Of a stretch of 64,000 bases of DNA, positions 32,030 to 43,878 are shown piece by piece. The stretch lies in contig NW_020954576.1 of assembly GCF_900497805.2 (NCBI RefSeq), forward strand, positions 76,454,551 through 76,518,550, read 5' to 3'. Numbering within the stretch: position 1 is the first letter of the stretch; every line of letters starts with the position of its first letter. The stretch is from Vombatus ursinus (Eukaryota; Chordata; Mammalia; Diprotodontia; Vombatidae). The notes under the pieces were generated by a model, which was not told the origin of the DNA, searched no databases, and worked only from the letters and a program-made list of their open reading frames with translations. The translations under genes and the position numbers were made by a program.

Positions 32030-33215
32030 ATCCCTAATGTCTTCATTTAAATTTTTTTCTTTAATTTCTCTTTGGAACCATTCTGGAATTTCTTGATGTG
32101 ATTACATGATCTCTAAGGAATTCACAGCATTCTCTTTTTCATCAGGAATTTTCATTTATTTTTTCTTCACAATATAATTTTGGTACATTGTATTTTGGCT
32201 TCTCTTGGCATTTTTACTTATTTTTCTTTCTGCATTTGTAAGCTTCTTCTTCTTTTTTTCCTCTTTTTTTTTTTTTGGTGACACAATTGGGGTTAAGTGA
32301 CTTGCCCAGGGTCACACAGCTAGTAAGTGTCAAGTGTCTAAGGCCGGATTTGAACTCAGGTTCTCCAGATTCGAAGGCCGGCGCTCTATCCACTGTGCCA
32401 CCTCGAGTTTGGAAGCTTCTTTATTGGTTTAACTGCTTGTGAGCTAGGTTTTTCTTCAGCCCTTATCCTCTGAACTTTTAGTCTTTCAATCTTTCTTATT
32501 CAAAAGAAAGGGTGTATCCAAAAAAAAAAAGAAAGAAAGAAAGGAATACAAAAATTTTTGTACAAAGAGAGACACTAGAGACCACCAGAATCCAGTCCAA
32601 GGCTTTGGTGTCTGGTTTCCCTCCTCAGTCTTTGTTCTGCACCCCATCCAGGGCTCCACAGATTCCCTCAAGGCTGAGTCCCTTTATCTTTCTTATGCTG
32701 GGGAAACGTGTCTGCCTGACCCAACCTGGGTCCAATCCCAGGGTAAAATGCAGGGAAAAGAAGACTGACTCACATAGGCTTCTAGTCCTCTTATCCTCTG
32801 TCACCAGAAGCTTTTCCCCTTCTGGCTGTGTCTATCATCTCTGCATCTTTTAGTGTCTTCCTGGCCCCTCCCACCGCCAAGTTGCTTTCTCCTTCGGGTT
32901 CAGGCTGAATCACTGCTATATGGGGACCAGACAGAGATCCCAACAGTTCCTTTAAAACATTAGTTTGCAAAGTTGTTTGTACCTCCTATACCTAGTAACT
33001 CTTGAGTGGGGGCTTGAATATTTTTCTTCAATGTTATTTCATAGGATTTTAGCTCGTATGGTGTTTCTGTCTTCTTTTCTTGTGGGTTCAGCTTCAGTTA
33101 CTCTATGTTTGGCACAAAATTCCTTCTTTTCTGGTGTTTTTTTTGTTGCAGAGTTTTGTAGAAAGCAACTACTTCCTCAAATTGCCAATCACATAATTAA
33201 GAACATATATTATTA
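32030..33215 (-). repeat. Possible L1/HAL1 5' part, antisense, holding a SINE
   Basis: CTCTTTGGAACCATTCTGGA, then ATCTCTAAGGAATTCACAGC reads in reverse like an L1 ORF1 coiled-coil region. Further right (32540-32950) the sequence resembles an L1 5' UTR in antisense. Weak; based on word similarity only. Confidence 0.4.
32263..32405 (-). mobile_element. WSINE1-type SINE, antisense
   Basis: T-run, then CAATTGGGGTTAAGTGACTT, then GGGTCACACAGCTAGTAAGT, then CGCTCTATCCACTGTGCCAC. AAGCTTCTT recurs on both flanks as a probable target duplication. Confidence 0.9.
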
Positions 33216-33424
33216 AAGGGATAATGTGTAAGGTGACAAAGAGAACTGGGGATCACTAAAAGCCAGCATAAATTCTTAAAGAACATATCTGTCAGACTAA
33301 CAACATTTCTTTTTTTTTTTTTTGACAAGTTAACTAGGCTGGTAGATCAACAGTATGCTATAGATGTATTATATCTAAATTTTAATATTTATTACAAAAT
33401 TTTAAATATTTATTGTAAACTTAT

Positions 33425-33595
33425 GAGTCAGTTAAGTAGTATAGTTGATAGAGTACTAGACCTGGAGTCAGGAAAACCTGACTTCAAATTCAGTCGTAGA
33501 CACTCACTAGCTTTGTGATTTTGAGAAATCCTCTTAACCCCTGACTGTCTCAGTCATCTGTAAAATAGTAGCACCTATATCCCAGGGTAATAGAT
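33425..33595 (+). repeat. MIR/THER1-type SINE inside L3
   Basis: GATAGAGTACTAGACCTGGA, then GTCAGGAAAACCTGACTTC, then TCTCAGTCATCTGTAAAATA. The L3 resumes after it. Confidence 0.7.
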
Positions 33596-33753
33596 TTTGA
33601 CAGATTAAAATAGTAGGCCAATTCTAGTAAGATGAAATTTATTATGGATCAAAGCAAACATTTTACATTTAGGTTCAAATAATCAATTTTGCAAATTTGA
33701 GATAGAGGAGCCATGTAGACAATAGTATTTAAAAAAAAAGATATGGAGGTTTT

Positions 33754-34003
33754 CAGTTCAGTCATTTTTCAATTGTATCTGATTCTTTGTGACCCCAGTT
33801 GGGGTTTTCTTGGCAAAGATACAGGAGTATTTGCCAATTCCTTCTCCAGCTCATTTTACAGATGAAGAAATTGAGGCAACTAGATTTAAGTAACCTGCCC
33901 AGGGTCACACAGCTGGTAAGTGTCTGAGGCCAGATTTGAACTCAGAAAGATGAGCCTTCCTGACTTCAGGCCTGGCACTCTGTTCACTGCACCACTTACC
34001 TGC
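33754..34003 (-). mobile_element. MAR1-type SINE, antisense, inside L3
   Basis: Flanked by a 10-bp target duplication TGGAGGTTTT (33744-33753 and 34004-34013). Antisense RTE-like tail, core and head in the usual order. The host L3 reads through once the insertion is removed. Confidence 0.92.
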
Positions 34004-34644
34004 TGGAGGTTTTAATGGATTGTAAACTCAAAACAATTTAACAGTATGATATGACAACCAAAAAATAATAATAATGCTATAGTGGCTGCATTGAGAGTCA
34101 TGGTATCCAGAGGATGGGCAGTGATAGTCCCACTGTACTCTGTGCTGTCCAGACAACATTTGGAGTATTGTGTTCAGTTTTGAGTTTCTTTTGCTAGCTT
34201 TTAAGAAGGCAATTTGATAAACAGGCAAGCACAAAGAAAGGTGCCTGGGATGGTGGGGACTGGAGACTATAATAATTATGAATTGACAAATGTTTAGCTT
34301 GAATAAGAGGAGACTTAGGAGGACATGACAGCTATATTTAAAAAATTTAGAGTTGTCAGGAGGAAGAGAGAGTAGACATGTTCTGATTGACATCTGAGGG
34401 AAGAAGTAGGAGCAATAGTTGAAAGTCACAATGAGAAAAGTGAAGTTGAAAACTTTCTAACAATTAGAGATACACAAATATATAATAGGTTGTATTTGGA
34501 CATAGTAGTTTCCTTCTCATTGGAGCTCTTCAAGAAAAGACTGAATGGACTACTTGTTAGACAGATTTTACAGGGAAATCTTGGTTGGGTGTAGATTTAA
34601 CGAGATGAATTCTGAGATTCTTTCTATAGCGCTTGTTGGCATGA

Positions 34645-36230
34645 GTGTGTGAGGCAGGTTGTCTCAAGTGTATTTGGGGATAACCACACTAACCCTTGTC
34701 TCTCTCTGCTACTGGCTCATCAGCTTAGTAATTCTTTATCTGTTCTGGTTCAAAGGCAGTCTAGTTGGCATGCTCTGAAATGTTCTCAGAAAGGACCAAA
34801 ACCACAAAAATTCTCTATAATTGGCTCAGCCTCCCCACAGAGTAAACTTGGGGAAATCTCTTCTTCTGTGGGTTAACTTCACCCTCTATTTCAAATTCTG
34901 AACCTATTGGCTCAGACATAATTACTATTAATGGTCATGGAATTTATGAGCAGTACCAAATAATATTTAAAAAAATAAACATTTAGATAAGATAGAGAAG
35001 GCTACAATGGGTTTCATACCTAAGGTCACTTCATAAAGGAAAGAAGGGAGATGTTGCCTGTACTTCACTCTCCCCAGCTGCCACAACAGCCTGATCTCAA
35101 ATCCACTCCTTCCAGACCCTTGTCTTCCTTATCCTTCTCTCTTCTCATTCTCATTCTCTGGTCTAGGCACTCATTGACTTGTATCTTGTCTTTGTCTCTT
35201 CCTTCCATGTCTGTTGCCCCAAAACTTAGACAAAAATCTCTTCCTCAAAAAAGAACAACAAAAACTGGATGGAGAAATAAACTCGGAGCTTATGATATAA
35301 GTCTAGCCCTAGGATTCTCTGTCCTACTGGGAAAGTCCTCCAAAGTCTCTGTGATACTGAGGAGGTCATGAAGCTAGTAATCCTTGGCAATAGATGATTC
35401 TATTGACCTACCTTTTGAGAGTCAAATAGCTTCCCTCCCATTTCCTATATTGGCCAGAATGGGTTGTGAGCTTCCTGGAGCCTTCAAAAAGGATACTTGT
35501 ACCTCCTCACAAATGATTGTACATCTATTTTCTTTTCTCTAATGAGAGCTTCCTTTGGGAATGAAAGGAGGAAAAAAACTCATTAGGACCTTCTATGTGA
35601 ACAGTAACTGCATGAGGCCTAATTACCAGACCTGAATTTTTATTTATCTATTTATTTTTGTTAGGGAGGGTAATCTCTAAGGTCCTTATTAAAACCTACA
35701 AATCTTCTAAAGAATGGTGGTATGTGAATCAGACTCTTTTAGCTGACAGGGGAAGTAAATAGATCCTAAGGGCATCCTAACCCCAACTGGGCAGACTAAG
35801 CACTGCTGATCTTTCTACTCCACTGAAGATATTGTCCTTAAGAAGTGGAGGGGGGAACCCCAGCACAGTCCCTACAACTTTGGACCAAGATAGAAAATAG
35901 AGAGAAAGAAAGACATGGAAATCTGATGGGGGGTGGGGAGGAGAGAACCCAACTGGGATGAAGTAAGCCCAATTTAAAGGAAGATTTTAACCTTACTAGG
36001 TGAATGTTTCAATAGATCATCCAGTAAACAATAACTCACTCAGGCCATGGGCTATCAAAATCTCTCTTTTTAGGGTGTTCTTCCTTAGTAAACATTATAT
36101 TCTTGCTCAAAAGAGTTGATAGTTGGTCATTGGTGGTTTGATGGGAATTTAATGTAAAACCCAGCATTCTTCCAAATCCTGGTCCAGTCATTTTATGATA
36201 AAGGTATGAAATGATAAAATCAGAAAAATT
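34645..36230. other. Unassigned intergenic sequence
   Basis: No repeat or exon that I recognise in about 1.6 kb. The 106-residue + strand frame at 35051-35371 is Ser/Leu-rich with no family resemblance. Confidence 0.4.
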
Positions 36231-36234
36231 ATAG

Positions 36235-37335
36235 CATCACATGATCACAGAATTTTAACCTTAGAAGGGACCTCAGCCATCTCATCCAAATGGAATAATT
36301 ATTCCAATTATTATAAATATTCCAAAAGAAATAATCACTACAATATACCAGACAAGTGGTCATCCAAGCTCTGTGCATGGTGAATCTACTACCTTCAAAA
36401 GCACCTCATTCTGTACCTCATTCTATGGTGTGACAGGACAACAGTTTTCTGATGTAGCTTTCCTTACCCTGACACAGCCCCCTCACCAAAGACAAACCCA
36501 CACACAACCTACTTGAGCCCCAGTTTCTCCAGCAGGCTTCTGGGGGAATCTTCAATCACCCCCCCCACTCCCCCCACCCCCACAAAACAAAACAAAATAA
36601 AACCCGATTAGCTCCAAGTTGTCTAACATAGCTTTTTGGCCTAGGGCCAAGTAAAAGCCCAAAAGGCTCAGAGCCCCTCCAGGTCTCTATATTCTGGTGG
36701 CTGCCTGACCAGACACATTTCCAGGTGGAGATGAGGTGGGCTCCATCCAGAGAAGTTAAGTGACTCTATCCTTTTTGTTTACCCTTGCTGTGTTAGGGCA
36801 AAGTCAACTTTTTCCTTTGTTAAATGTTCAGTGACTTGTGAGTGCCTCATTTTGTCCCAGCATCGAACCTGAACCTGATAAGAGGGCTCCAGCTTTAGAA
36901 TCTCATTTCACAACATCCGGACAGCTCTAAACAGGAGCAAGTTTTTCCTAATATCAAATCTAAATTTGCCTCTCTGTAATTTATACCCATTAGTCCTGGT
37001 TCTGCCCTATGAGGCCAAAAAATACCAATCTAATCGCTCTTCTACAAGACATCCCCTCAAAGAATTGAACACAGCTGTCACGTCTTCTCTGATTCTTCTC
37101 TTGGCTAAATATCTCTGGTTCCTTTATCCAGTCTCGTGTGACTCCAGAACTTCAGCATCTTGGTTATCTTCCTCCAGATACTGTCTGTCTTTTCAGTGAC
37201 CTTCTCAACTGTTGCTGCCCAGAACTGCACATGATACACCAGATGTGTGGTCTGACCAGAGTGCCAACCTCTTCCTGTAAGCTATGTCTCTTAATTTAGC
37301 CCAAGATGGGCATCAGCTTTTGTTGACTGCCCCCT
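36235..37335 (-). repeat. L3/CR1-type LINE 3' part, antisense
   Basis: Left end ATCACAGAATTTTAACCTTA then GAAGGGACCTCAGCCATCTC is the reverse complement of the L3 3' terminus. Further right GCCCAGAACTGCACATGATA, then CACCAGATGTGTGGTCTGAC matches the conserved internal region. A C-rich/(CAAAA)n patch lies at 36558-36602. Confidence 0.8.
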
Positions 37336-37344
37336 CACTGTGTT

Positions 37345-37540
37345 GGTTGACAACATGCTTGCAATGGAATGAGATATAACATTTTTAGACATAACCAATG
37401 TGGGAATTTGTCTTGCTTGACTACGCATATTTGTCACAAGGATTTTGTTTTTCTTTTAAATGGGAGAAGAGGGAGGAGTGGGAAATGGGACGGGGCCAGG
37501 GAAATTGTTCATTGAAAAATAAAACGAAAAAAAAAAAGTT
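37345..37540 (+). repeat. L1 LINE 3' UTR end
   Basis: AATGGAATGAGATATAACAT, then CCAATGTGGGAATTTGTCTT, a purine-rich block, then TTGAAAAATAAAACG and an A run. Confidence 0.8.
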
Positions 37541-37810
37541 GATACCACCCTTTGTGGGAGGTTAGATGGACCAAAATAAAAAAAAAAGAATTCATAATCC
37601 ACACCCCCTCCATCTTTTTCCAGACAAACTGCTAATTATTTCTCTTCCATCCCACATTTACTCCCTGCTGACGAGTTACTACTCCCAGATAGCAGCATGC
37701 CTTAATCCAATTACAATGGCAGAAGCAGTGGGAGGCAGGAGACTTTTTTGTGGGTATTTCATATCCTAACCCTTGTGGTTATCAGCAATAGCAAACTTCA
37801 ATGTGGAGGG
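37541..37810. other. Short unassigned stretch
   Basis: No recognised feature besides A-rich runs. Confidence 0.4.
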
Positions 37811-37814
37811 AAAG

Positions 37815-38040
37815 GGAATAAGCATTTTGTATTGCACCTACTATGTGCTGAGCACTGTGTGAAACACTAGGAGGGAAGTGCCATTATCATCCCCATTGTA
37901 CAGTTAAGGAACCTGATGCAAGTAGAAGTTAAGCCTCTGGCCCAGGATCACACAGCTACTAAGTATCTGAGGCAGGATTGGAACTCAGGCCTTCTTAACT
38001 CCAGGCCCAGTATTCTATTTACTGTGCCATCAGCTGTCAA
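37815..38040 (-). repeat. MIR/THER1-type SINE, antisense
   Basis: TTGCACCTACTATGTGCTGA, then CCCCATTGTACAGTTAAGGA, then CAGGATCACACAGCTACTAA, then TCTATTTACTGTGCCATC. Confidence 0.8.
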
Positions 38041-38489
38041 GGGATAAAATGGTGTCCCGCAAAATGAAGAATAATATCTACTTTGATTCATCTGTAGATC
38101 TTAAACATTCTCAGATCATGTCTGCATTTTAAATTTCTAGGAAATACTATTAGACAACCTTCTCCTGTGTTCCTATCTTAATAAATTCTCTAGCCCATTC
38201 AATATTTTTACTTGATATACTAAAATTCTAGTATGTCCCCATCATAACTCATAGAGGGAGGGAGGTTCAAAGCTTCTTTTACTATAGTGTTGTTTTGTGT
38301 TGTATTTTCACAAAAACTGCTCAGCAATCATTTGAACCATGTTTCAAGATGGTGGAATAGATGAGGAGGTAGAAGTAAAAACAGGACAACAGTCACAGGA
38401 ATGGGGACTAGACTATGATTTCAACAGCACGAGGAACTGGGGGAGGGAGATGTCGGGATCCCTTTACCAATGCAAGGCAACACCTTCTG

Positions 38490-38632
38490 GGCAACTTAGA
38501 CAATTGCCTAGAATACTAACAAATTCAGTGATTTGCTCAGGATTATGCAATCAGAATGTGTCCATGGTGGGATTTGAACCGAAGTCTTTCTGGCTCTCTA
38601 ATCTAGTGCCATCCCATATCTCAATTTAATTA
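38490..38632 (-). repeat. MIR-type SINE, antisense
   Basis: GTGATTTGCTCAGGATTATG, then GGTGGGATTTGAACCGAAGT. Confidence 0.5.
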
Positions 38633-39277
38633 TACAGCTTCTATTTTATTTCAAAGTCATTTTTCTAAAGGAAACAAAATTGCCCACCTGAGTGCCTAGT
38701 AGCCCCTCATCTTCTGCTCTTGTCCATCATCATTCTGATCTGACCTACTTACTCCATCCCTTTTGGGGAATGAGATGAGTCAGGCAAAAATAATACAGTA
38801 ATCACACACATCATTTTTTTAAAAAAATCTCAAAATTCCACTCTAAGGAAAACTAACTTCCATCTACTGACTCTACCCTGTTCCCAGCCCCCAGCCCCAT
38901 CCTTACCTTGGGAATTTTGAAGTCCTAGAGTCCTATCAAGGCTTAGGAGTCCCCGAGAGAATAGGTTTGAGGTTATCCGCACACTTCCATTCTGTCTTAA
39001 GGGAATAACAGCACAACCAGGACATAGGAATTTTCCTAAGGGGAATTACAGTAACAGCATAGAATAAGAGATAAAATCAAACACCTTATAGGCCGGATAG
39101 AAAAATCATATCCAACAGAAAAAAGTAGAAATCAAGGATTTTTAAATTTTTCACATGGATTAAGCATTATGTATCCCCTAAAACTAATAATAGCCCATAT
39201 AGTAAAAGCCATTCATCATTTATGTGAAAACCTCTCTTGAAACCCACAGTGAGGCATTTTAATGTTTACCAGTGAAG
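38633..39277. other. Unassigned intergenic sequence
   Basis: No repeat, exon or RNA gene recognised. Confidence 0.4.
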
Positions 39278-39603
39278 GAATCAATTAATGAGCATTTATT
39301 ACTCACCTACTATGTACCAGACACTATGCATGATGTTAAGGACAAAAATTAAACAGTCTCTACCCTCAAGGAATTTCTATTTTAGAAAACAACATGTACA
39401 CATACAAATATAATCAAAATATATATAACAATGAAATACAAAATATACATAAGTTAATTGAGGTAGGGGAAGCACTAGCAGATATGGGGATCCAGAAAGG
39501 CCTCATGTGGAAAATGATGTTGAGCTTCCGTGTCTTGAAGGAAGCCAAGCATCCTAAGAAGTTGAGGTGAGGAAGGGAAGCATTTCAAGAGTGAGAGGGG
39601 AGG
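39278..39603 (-). repeat. L2 LINE 3' part, antisense
   Basis: GAGCATTTATTACTCACCTA, then CTATGTACCAGACACTATGC, then CTCAAGGAATTTCTATTTTA, then antisense ORF2 sequence. Confidence 0.75.
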
Positions 39604-39605
39604 GG

Positions 39606-40465
39606 ACCAATCAACCAATAACCATTTATTAAACACCTACTATGTGTCAGCATCGTGATAAGCACTGGGGATACAAAAAGAGGGGAAAAAGGCAGTGCCT
39701 GCCCTAAAGAGCTTACAATCTAATGGGAGAGACAGCACGCAAACAGAAGTATATGAATCAAGCTATACACAAGATATTTAGGAAATATAAGAAGAAAGGC
39801 ACTGGAATTGAGACTTCATGTAGAAGGTGGGATTTTAGTTAGGACTTAAAACAAAGGCACAGAGATGGGAGATGGGATAACGTGCGTGTGACCAAAAGCG
39901 AGAAAGCCTATTTTGGCTTGACCCTAGGATGTGCGTAGGGGAGTTGTTGTTGTTCAGTCATTTTCAGTCGTGTCTGACTCTTTGTGCCTCCATTTGGAGT
40001 TTTCTTGGCAAAGATAACGAAGTGGTTTGCCATTTCCTTCTCCAGCTCATTTTACAGATGATGGAACTGAGGCAAGCAGGGTAAAGTGACTTGCCCAGGG
40101 TCACACAGCTAGGAAGTGTCTGAGGCCACATCTGAACTCAGAAAAAAGAGTCTTCCAGACTCCAGGTCCTCGACTCTGTCTGCCGACCCACCTGGCTGCC
40201 CTGAGTACGAGAGTAACGTGTATTAAATCTAGAAGGGTAAGTTGGAAGCAAGTTGTGAAGGGCTTCCAATGCCAAACAGAGGAGCTTTTATTTGCTTCTA
40301 GAGGTAACAGGAATTGCTTAGAGTGGGTAGCAGGAAGCCATGGAGCAGGGGAGTGATATGGTCAGGCCTATGATTCAGGAGTATCTCTTTAGCAACTCTG
40401 TGGATGGATGAATTAGAGAGGGGAGAAACTAGAGGGAGAGAGTCCAATGAGTAGGTTATTGATAG
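39606..40465 (-). repeat. L2 LINE, antisense, interrupted by a SINE
   Basis: AACCATTTATTAAACACCTA then GATAAGCACTGGGGATACAA starts the 3' end. After the SINE at 39944-40201 the L2 resumes with GTTGTGAAGGGCTTCCAATG and GCAGGGGAGTGATATGGTCA. The minus-strand frame reads HRPDHITPLLHGFLLPTLS, typical of L2 ORF2. Confidence 0.85.
39944..40201 (-). mobile_element. MAR1-type SINE, antisense, inside L2
   Basis: TTGTTCAGTCATTTTCAGTC, then GGCAAAGATAACGAAGTGGT, then CAGGGTCACACAGCTAGGAA, then the head near CTGTCTGCCGACCCACCTGG. Confidence 0.9.
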
Positions 40466-40855
40466 GACATGATCATCTTTGCACACACTTGGCATTTCTC
40501 AGGGTATTTCTGCTTTTCCTTTACCTCTACACTTTCCACAGAAAGACTTGTCAGGGATGTGGTTTCCAATGGGTCTCCGTTGTTCATGGATGCTTAGCCA
40601 TGCCCCTTTATGACACTTCACTTTCCTCAGTCCCCATGTCTCAGACGTGACTCACCACAGCTGTGCTTCTGCGTCATCCCAAATCGAATCAAACCAAGCC
40701 CAGGCACTAGACGCTCCCACGTTAAAAATTTCCACACGTCCCCAGCTAACAGAACTTTTGTCTGGTACCTCTAAAGTTGGGTCCCTATCTCATTCCATCT
40801 TTGTCCGTTACATTCCCCATGCCCCTCAGTCCTACCCCTAGTTCTACCAACTTCT
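40466..40855. other. Unassigned intergenic sequence
   Basis: Two short + strand frames (40447-40841) are present, with no recognised family. No repeat recognised. Confidence 0.4.
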
Positions 40856-41007
40856 TTTTTTTTTCTTTTTTGCTAGGCAATGGGGTTAAGTGACTTGTCC
40901 AGAGTCACACAGCTAGTAATTGTTAAGTGTCTGAGGCCGGATTTGAACTCAGGTCCTCCTGATTCCAAGGCCAGTGCTCTATCCATTGCACCACCTAGTT
41001 GTCTCTC
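40856..41007 (-). mobile_element. WSINE1-type SINE, antisense
   Basis: T-run, GCAATGGGGTTAAGTGACTT, then GAGTCACACAGCTAGTAATT, then CTCTATCCATTGCACCACCT. Confidence 0.9.
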
Positions 41008-41434
41008 TCCCTTCTTAAGGACGAATCTGATCAGCAATGTCAGAGAGGAGCCAATGAAACACAGCTAATTAGTTAGTTAATTACCACATATGTATGAGAT
41101 GCATTAGTTATCCCTTTCTGGGAGTCATACTTAGCCTAGATGCTAGATTTTGTCTATCGGGCAAACTGAAGGAAGAACTTCTGCAGAATTGCTTTACCTC
41201 AATGCTGGGAGCTGTTGAAAGCTGCTCAAGTCCACTGGCAAGGGGTTAATTTGGGTTGCTCGAGATAGAGGTGGAACAAATGCATACACCTTTATGTGTT
41301 TTTCTGTGTCTTTGAAGCCAAAGCCTGAAGGTCTCTCCCGTACTTTGTGGTGGTTAAGTGATTTTGTTTAATCGACTTATATAAATCAAGGATGACAATA
41401 TTTGCATTGCCAAAGTCTTCCTTGCAAAATGTCT
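41008..41434. other. Unassigned intergenic sequence
   Basis: No repeat or exon recognised. Confidence 0.4.
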
Positions 41435-41535
41435 CATCTCTGCCAGATAAATTCTAAGCTCCTTCAAGTCGGGGACCTGTGTCTTAATTATCTTTGTATC
41501 TCTGGTAATGTTGAGTACAGTACTTTGGTCATGGG
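41435..41535 (+). repeat. L2 LINE 3' tail
   Basis: GATAAATTCTAAGCTCCTTC, then GTTGAGTACAGTACTTTGG. Confidence 0.6.
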
Positions 41536-41658
41536 ATAAGGCTAGGGGCTGGAGTTTGGGATTTCAGTGGTATAGGAAACTCCCAGATAAGGAAAATCTC
41601 TTTGCCAATACAGATCTGTTCCTTCTTTGTACTTTATAGTCTTTAGAGTTGTCTAGAG

Positions 41659-41840
41659 CAGAAGTGTCAAACTCATGTAGGCTGCAAAACTCCCAAGGGT
41701 GGAACCAGATTAAAATGTAATTGGAGAATGTTTAACAAAATAAATAAAAAATATGATACAATATAGATAATGTTAATTTGAGGTTTTCTAAGTCAAAATG
41801 CATAGCAAGGATCGATTCCTGTTTGAGCTTGATACCACTG
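41659..41840. mobile_element. hAT-type non-autonomous DNA transposon (182 bp)
   Basis: Terminal inverted repeats CAGAAGTGTCAAACTCA and (reverse complement of the right end) CAGTGGTATCAAGCTCA. Flanked by 8-bp direct repeats GTCTAGAG and GCCTAGAA (41651-41658, 41841-41848), 6 of 8 identical with only transitions, as expected for an old hAT target duplication. The A/T-rich interior has no coding capacity. Confidence 0.8.
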
Positions 41841-41849
41841 GCCTAGAAA

Positions 41850-42160
41850 ACAGAGAGGACACAGTCAGTAATTTTACATCTAGTAAATTCTTTTAAATGG
41901 ATATTGAATTAATTAATGAATCAATGATGACTACTTTTCACATTTTAGCAGATTGTTTCTATAAATGGGCATATATAGATATCACTGATAAAAGACATTA
42001 GCAGATTCAGGAATTAGTTTCATTTACACATTGTGAAAGCCATTCTCTTGTTTGTTTAAAGTAAGATTAGTGGCCACAAGTAAATGAAAATATGTTTGAA
42101 ATCCCATACTTTATCCATTTTATAGCATTTGTTCATCATTTTCCCCTGTTATTGACATTA
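41850..42160. other. Unassigned AT-rich sequence
   Basis: No repeat recognised between the hAT element and the next SINE. Confidence 0.4.
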
Positions 42161-42174
42161 GCTGTTCCATCTTT

Positions 42175-42420
42175 GTATTTTTGTTTAGTTATTTTTCAGT
42201 CACGACTGACTCTTTGTGACCCCCATTTGAGGTTTTCTTGGCAAAGATACTTGGAGTGGTTTGCCATTTCCTTCTTCAGTTCATTTTACAGATGAGAAAA
42301 TGAGGCAAACAGGGTTAAATGACTTGTCCAGAGTCCCACAGCTAGTACAGGTTTGAGGTCATATTTGAACTCAATTCTTCCTGACTCCAGGCTCTATCCA
42401 CTGTGCCACCTAGCTGCCTT
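42175..42420 (-). mobile_element. MAR1-type SINE, antisense
   Basis: Flanked by an 11-bp target duplication GTTCCATCTTT (42164-42174 and 42421-42431). Antisense RTE-like tail, core and head, ending CACCTAGCTGCCTT. Confidence 0.93.
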
Positions 42421-42559
42421 GTTCCATCTTTACCCAAAACATAAGGGCCAGTGGGGTGAACAGATCTGAAAAGGATTAGGACTAGTCAGAAGAGATTTTC
42501 TTAATGTGGTATAATGTCAATATTCTATCTAACATACATATTTGCTAAGTATCTCTAGA

Positions 42560-42895
42560 TTATAAGAGACATTCAACATGCATTTATTAAGTTCTTAACC
42601 ATATACCAGGCACTGGTCTTGGTGCTGGGGACATAAGGGGACATAACTGAGACAATCCCTGCCTTCAAGAAGTTTACATTCTCCAGGGGGAAGGGGAGAT
42701 ACAACAAGATCACAGATAAATAAATACTGGGGGGTATACAAATAAATACAAAGTGATTGGAGTTGAGAATATTGCACAACCAAACTAGAGAGATAGACTA
42801 ACACCAGATTGTGAAAGGTTTTAATGTCAAGCAAAAGACTTTGTCTTTTATCCAAGAGGCAATGGGAACAGAATAGTGAAAGAGTCACACTGATG
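42560..42895 (-). repeat. L2 LINE 3' part, antisense
   Basis: ATGCATTTATTAAGTTCTTA, then TACCAGGCACTGGTCTTGGT, then CTTCAAGAAGTTTACATTCT, then antisense ORF2 (GATTGTGAAAGGTTTTAATG). Confidence 0.8.
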
Positions 42896-43877
42896 CTTTG
42901 GGAATCTCAATCCAAGAACACTTGGACACGAATAACAGAAAGGCAGAAAGTTGTCACAAAAAGAGCAGTGTTTTCAGTCAGAAGATAATTTCATCCTTCA
43001 AAAGGTAGAGTACCCAACAAGGAGAAATTCTATTGTGGATCTGATTCTCACTAGCAGGGAGGAATAAACTGCTGGGGTGGAAATGATAGGAACCTTGGGG
43101 GTTTGCTAGCCAATGGTGTCTAACTCAAATTGAAACAGATCTGGGACGTGCTTATTAACTGTGAAAACCAGAAATTAGGAAATCTGGGCATAGTCTGCCA
43201 AGCACCTTAGATTTTGAGAAACCAAATTTCAGAGAGTTCAGAGCAATGATAGAATCTCATGGAGTAAAATGCTTCAGGGGAAGTTGGCTTACTAGAGTTC
43301 AGTGGCAATTCAATAAACGTTTATTAAGTGCCTACTATGTGTGATTTTGGACTATTGTGACCTTTTGAGTCCAAAGCTGGATGAGTCAAGGCTGGGACTT
43401 TTTTAAAAAAGACACACAATCTAGTAAGAGAGTAGACTGAGAGGACTGAATAGGTACTATAAAAAATGAGCAACAGCAGCCCGAAAAGAAATGGTATCCC
43501 CTGCTCAGAAGTGGAGTTAATGAGTAGAGCTGGAGAATTGATTGCACCTGATTTGAGGAAGAGGCAGCAGAGTTCAGGGGAGAGTTTAGGCCCCTGCAGG
43601 GATCTCAAAACAGAGAACTCAGTTTGGAGCTACCAGTTGTAATCACCTCTTAAATGACTGAAGGGAGCTCCTAAAGGTCTAATGCTCTCCTAATTTCCCC
43701 TTCCCATGCCTGTGCACATTACAGGCATTGTAATATACAGTACTTCTTCTTTTTCCTAACTGCTTTCTATATCCTGATTTTGCCTCAAATGTAAAGAAGC
43801 CAGGGGTTCGCTGAAAATACATAAAACTTAAATTGGGGCAATGAGCCGAACGTCTGCCTGAATGTTAGTTCTCCTAA

Positions 43878-43878
<1 letters not shown>
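42896..43878. other. Unassigned intergenic sequence
   Basis: Only a short antisense L2 tail (43308-43345, TTTATTAAGTGCCTACTATG) is recognised. The rest shows no repeat or exon. Confidence 0.4.

Larger units (their letters stand above)
33235..34640 (+). repeat. L3/CR1-type LINE, interrupted by two SINEs
   Basis: Segments 33235-33424, 33596-33753 and 34014-34640 read as one L3/CR1 in order: GTCAGACTAACAACATTTCT, then TAAGATGAAATTTATTATGG, then GTGATAGTCCCACTGTACTC and GGAGTATTGTGTTCAGTTTT, then AGGACATGACAGCTATATTT and CTTTCTAACAATTAGAGATA. One of the longest ancient LINE copies here (about 1 kb net). Confidence 0.8.
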
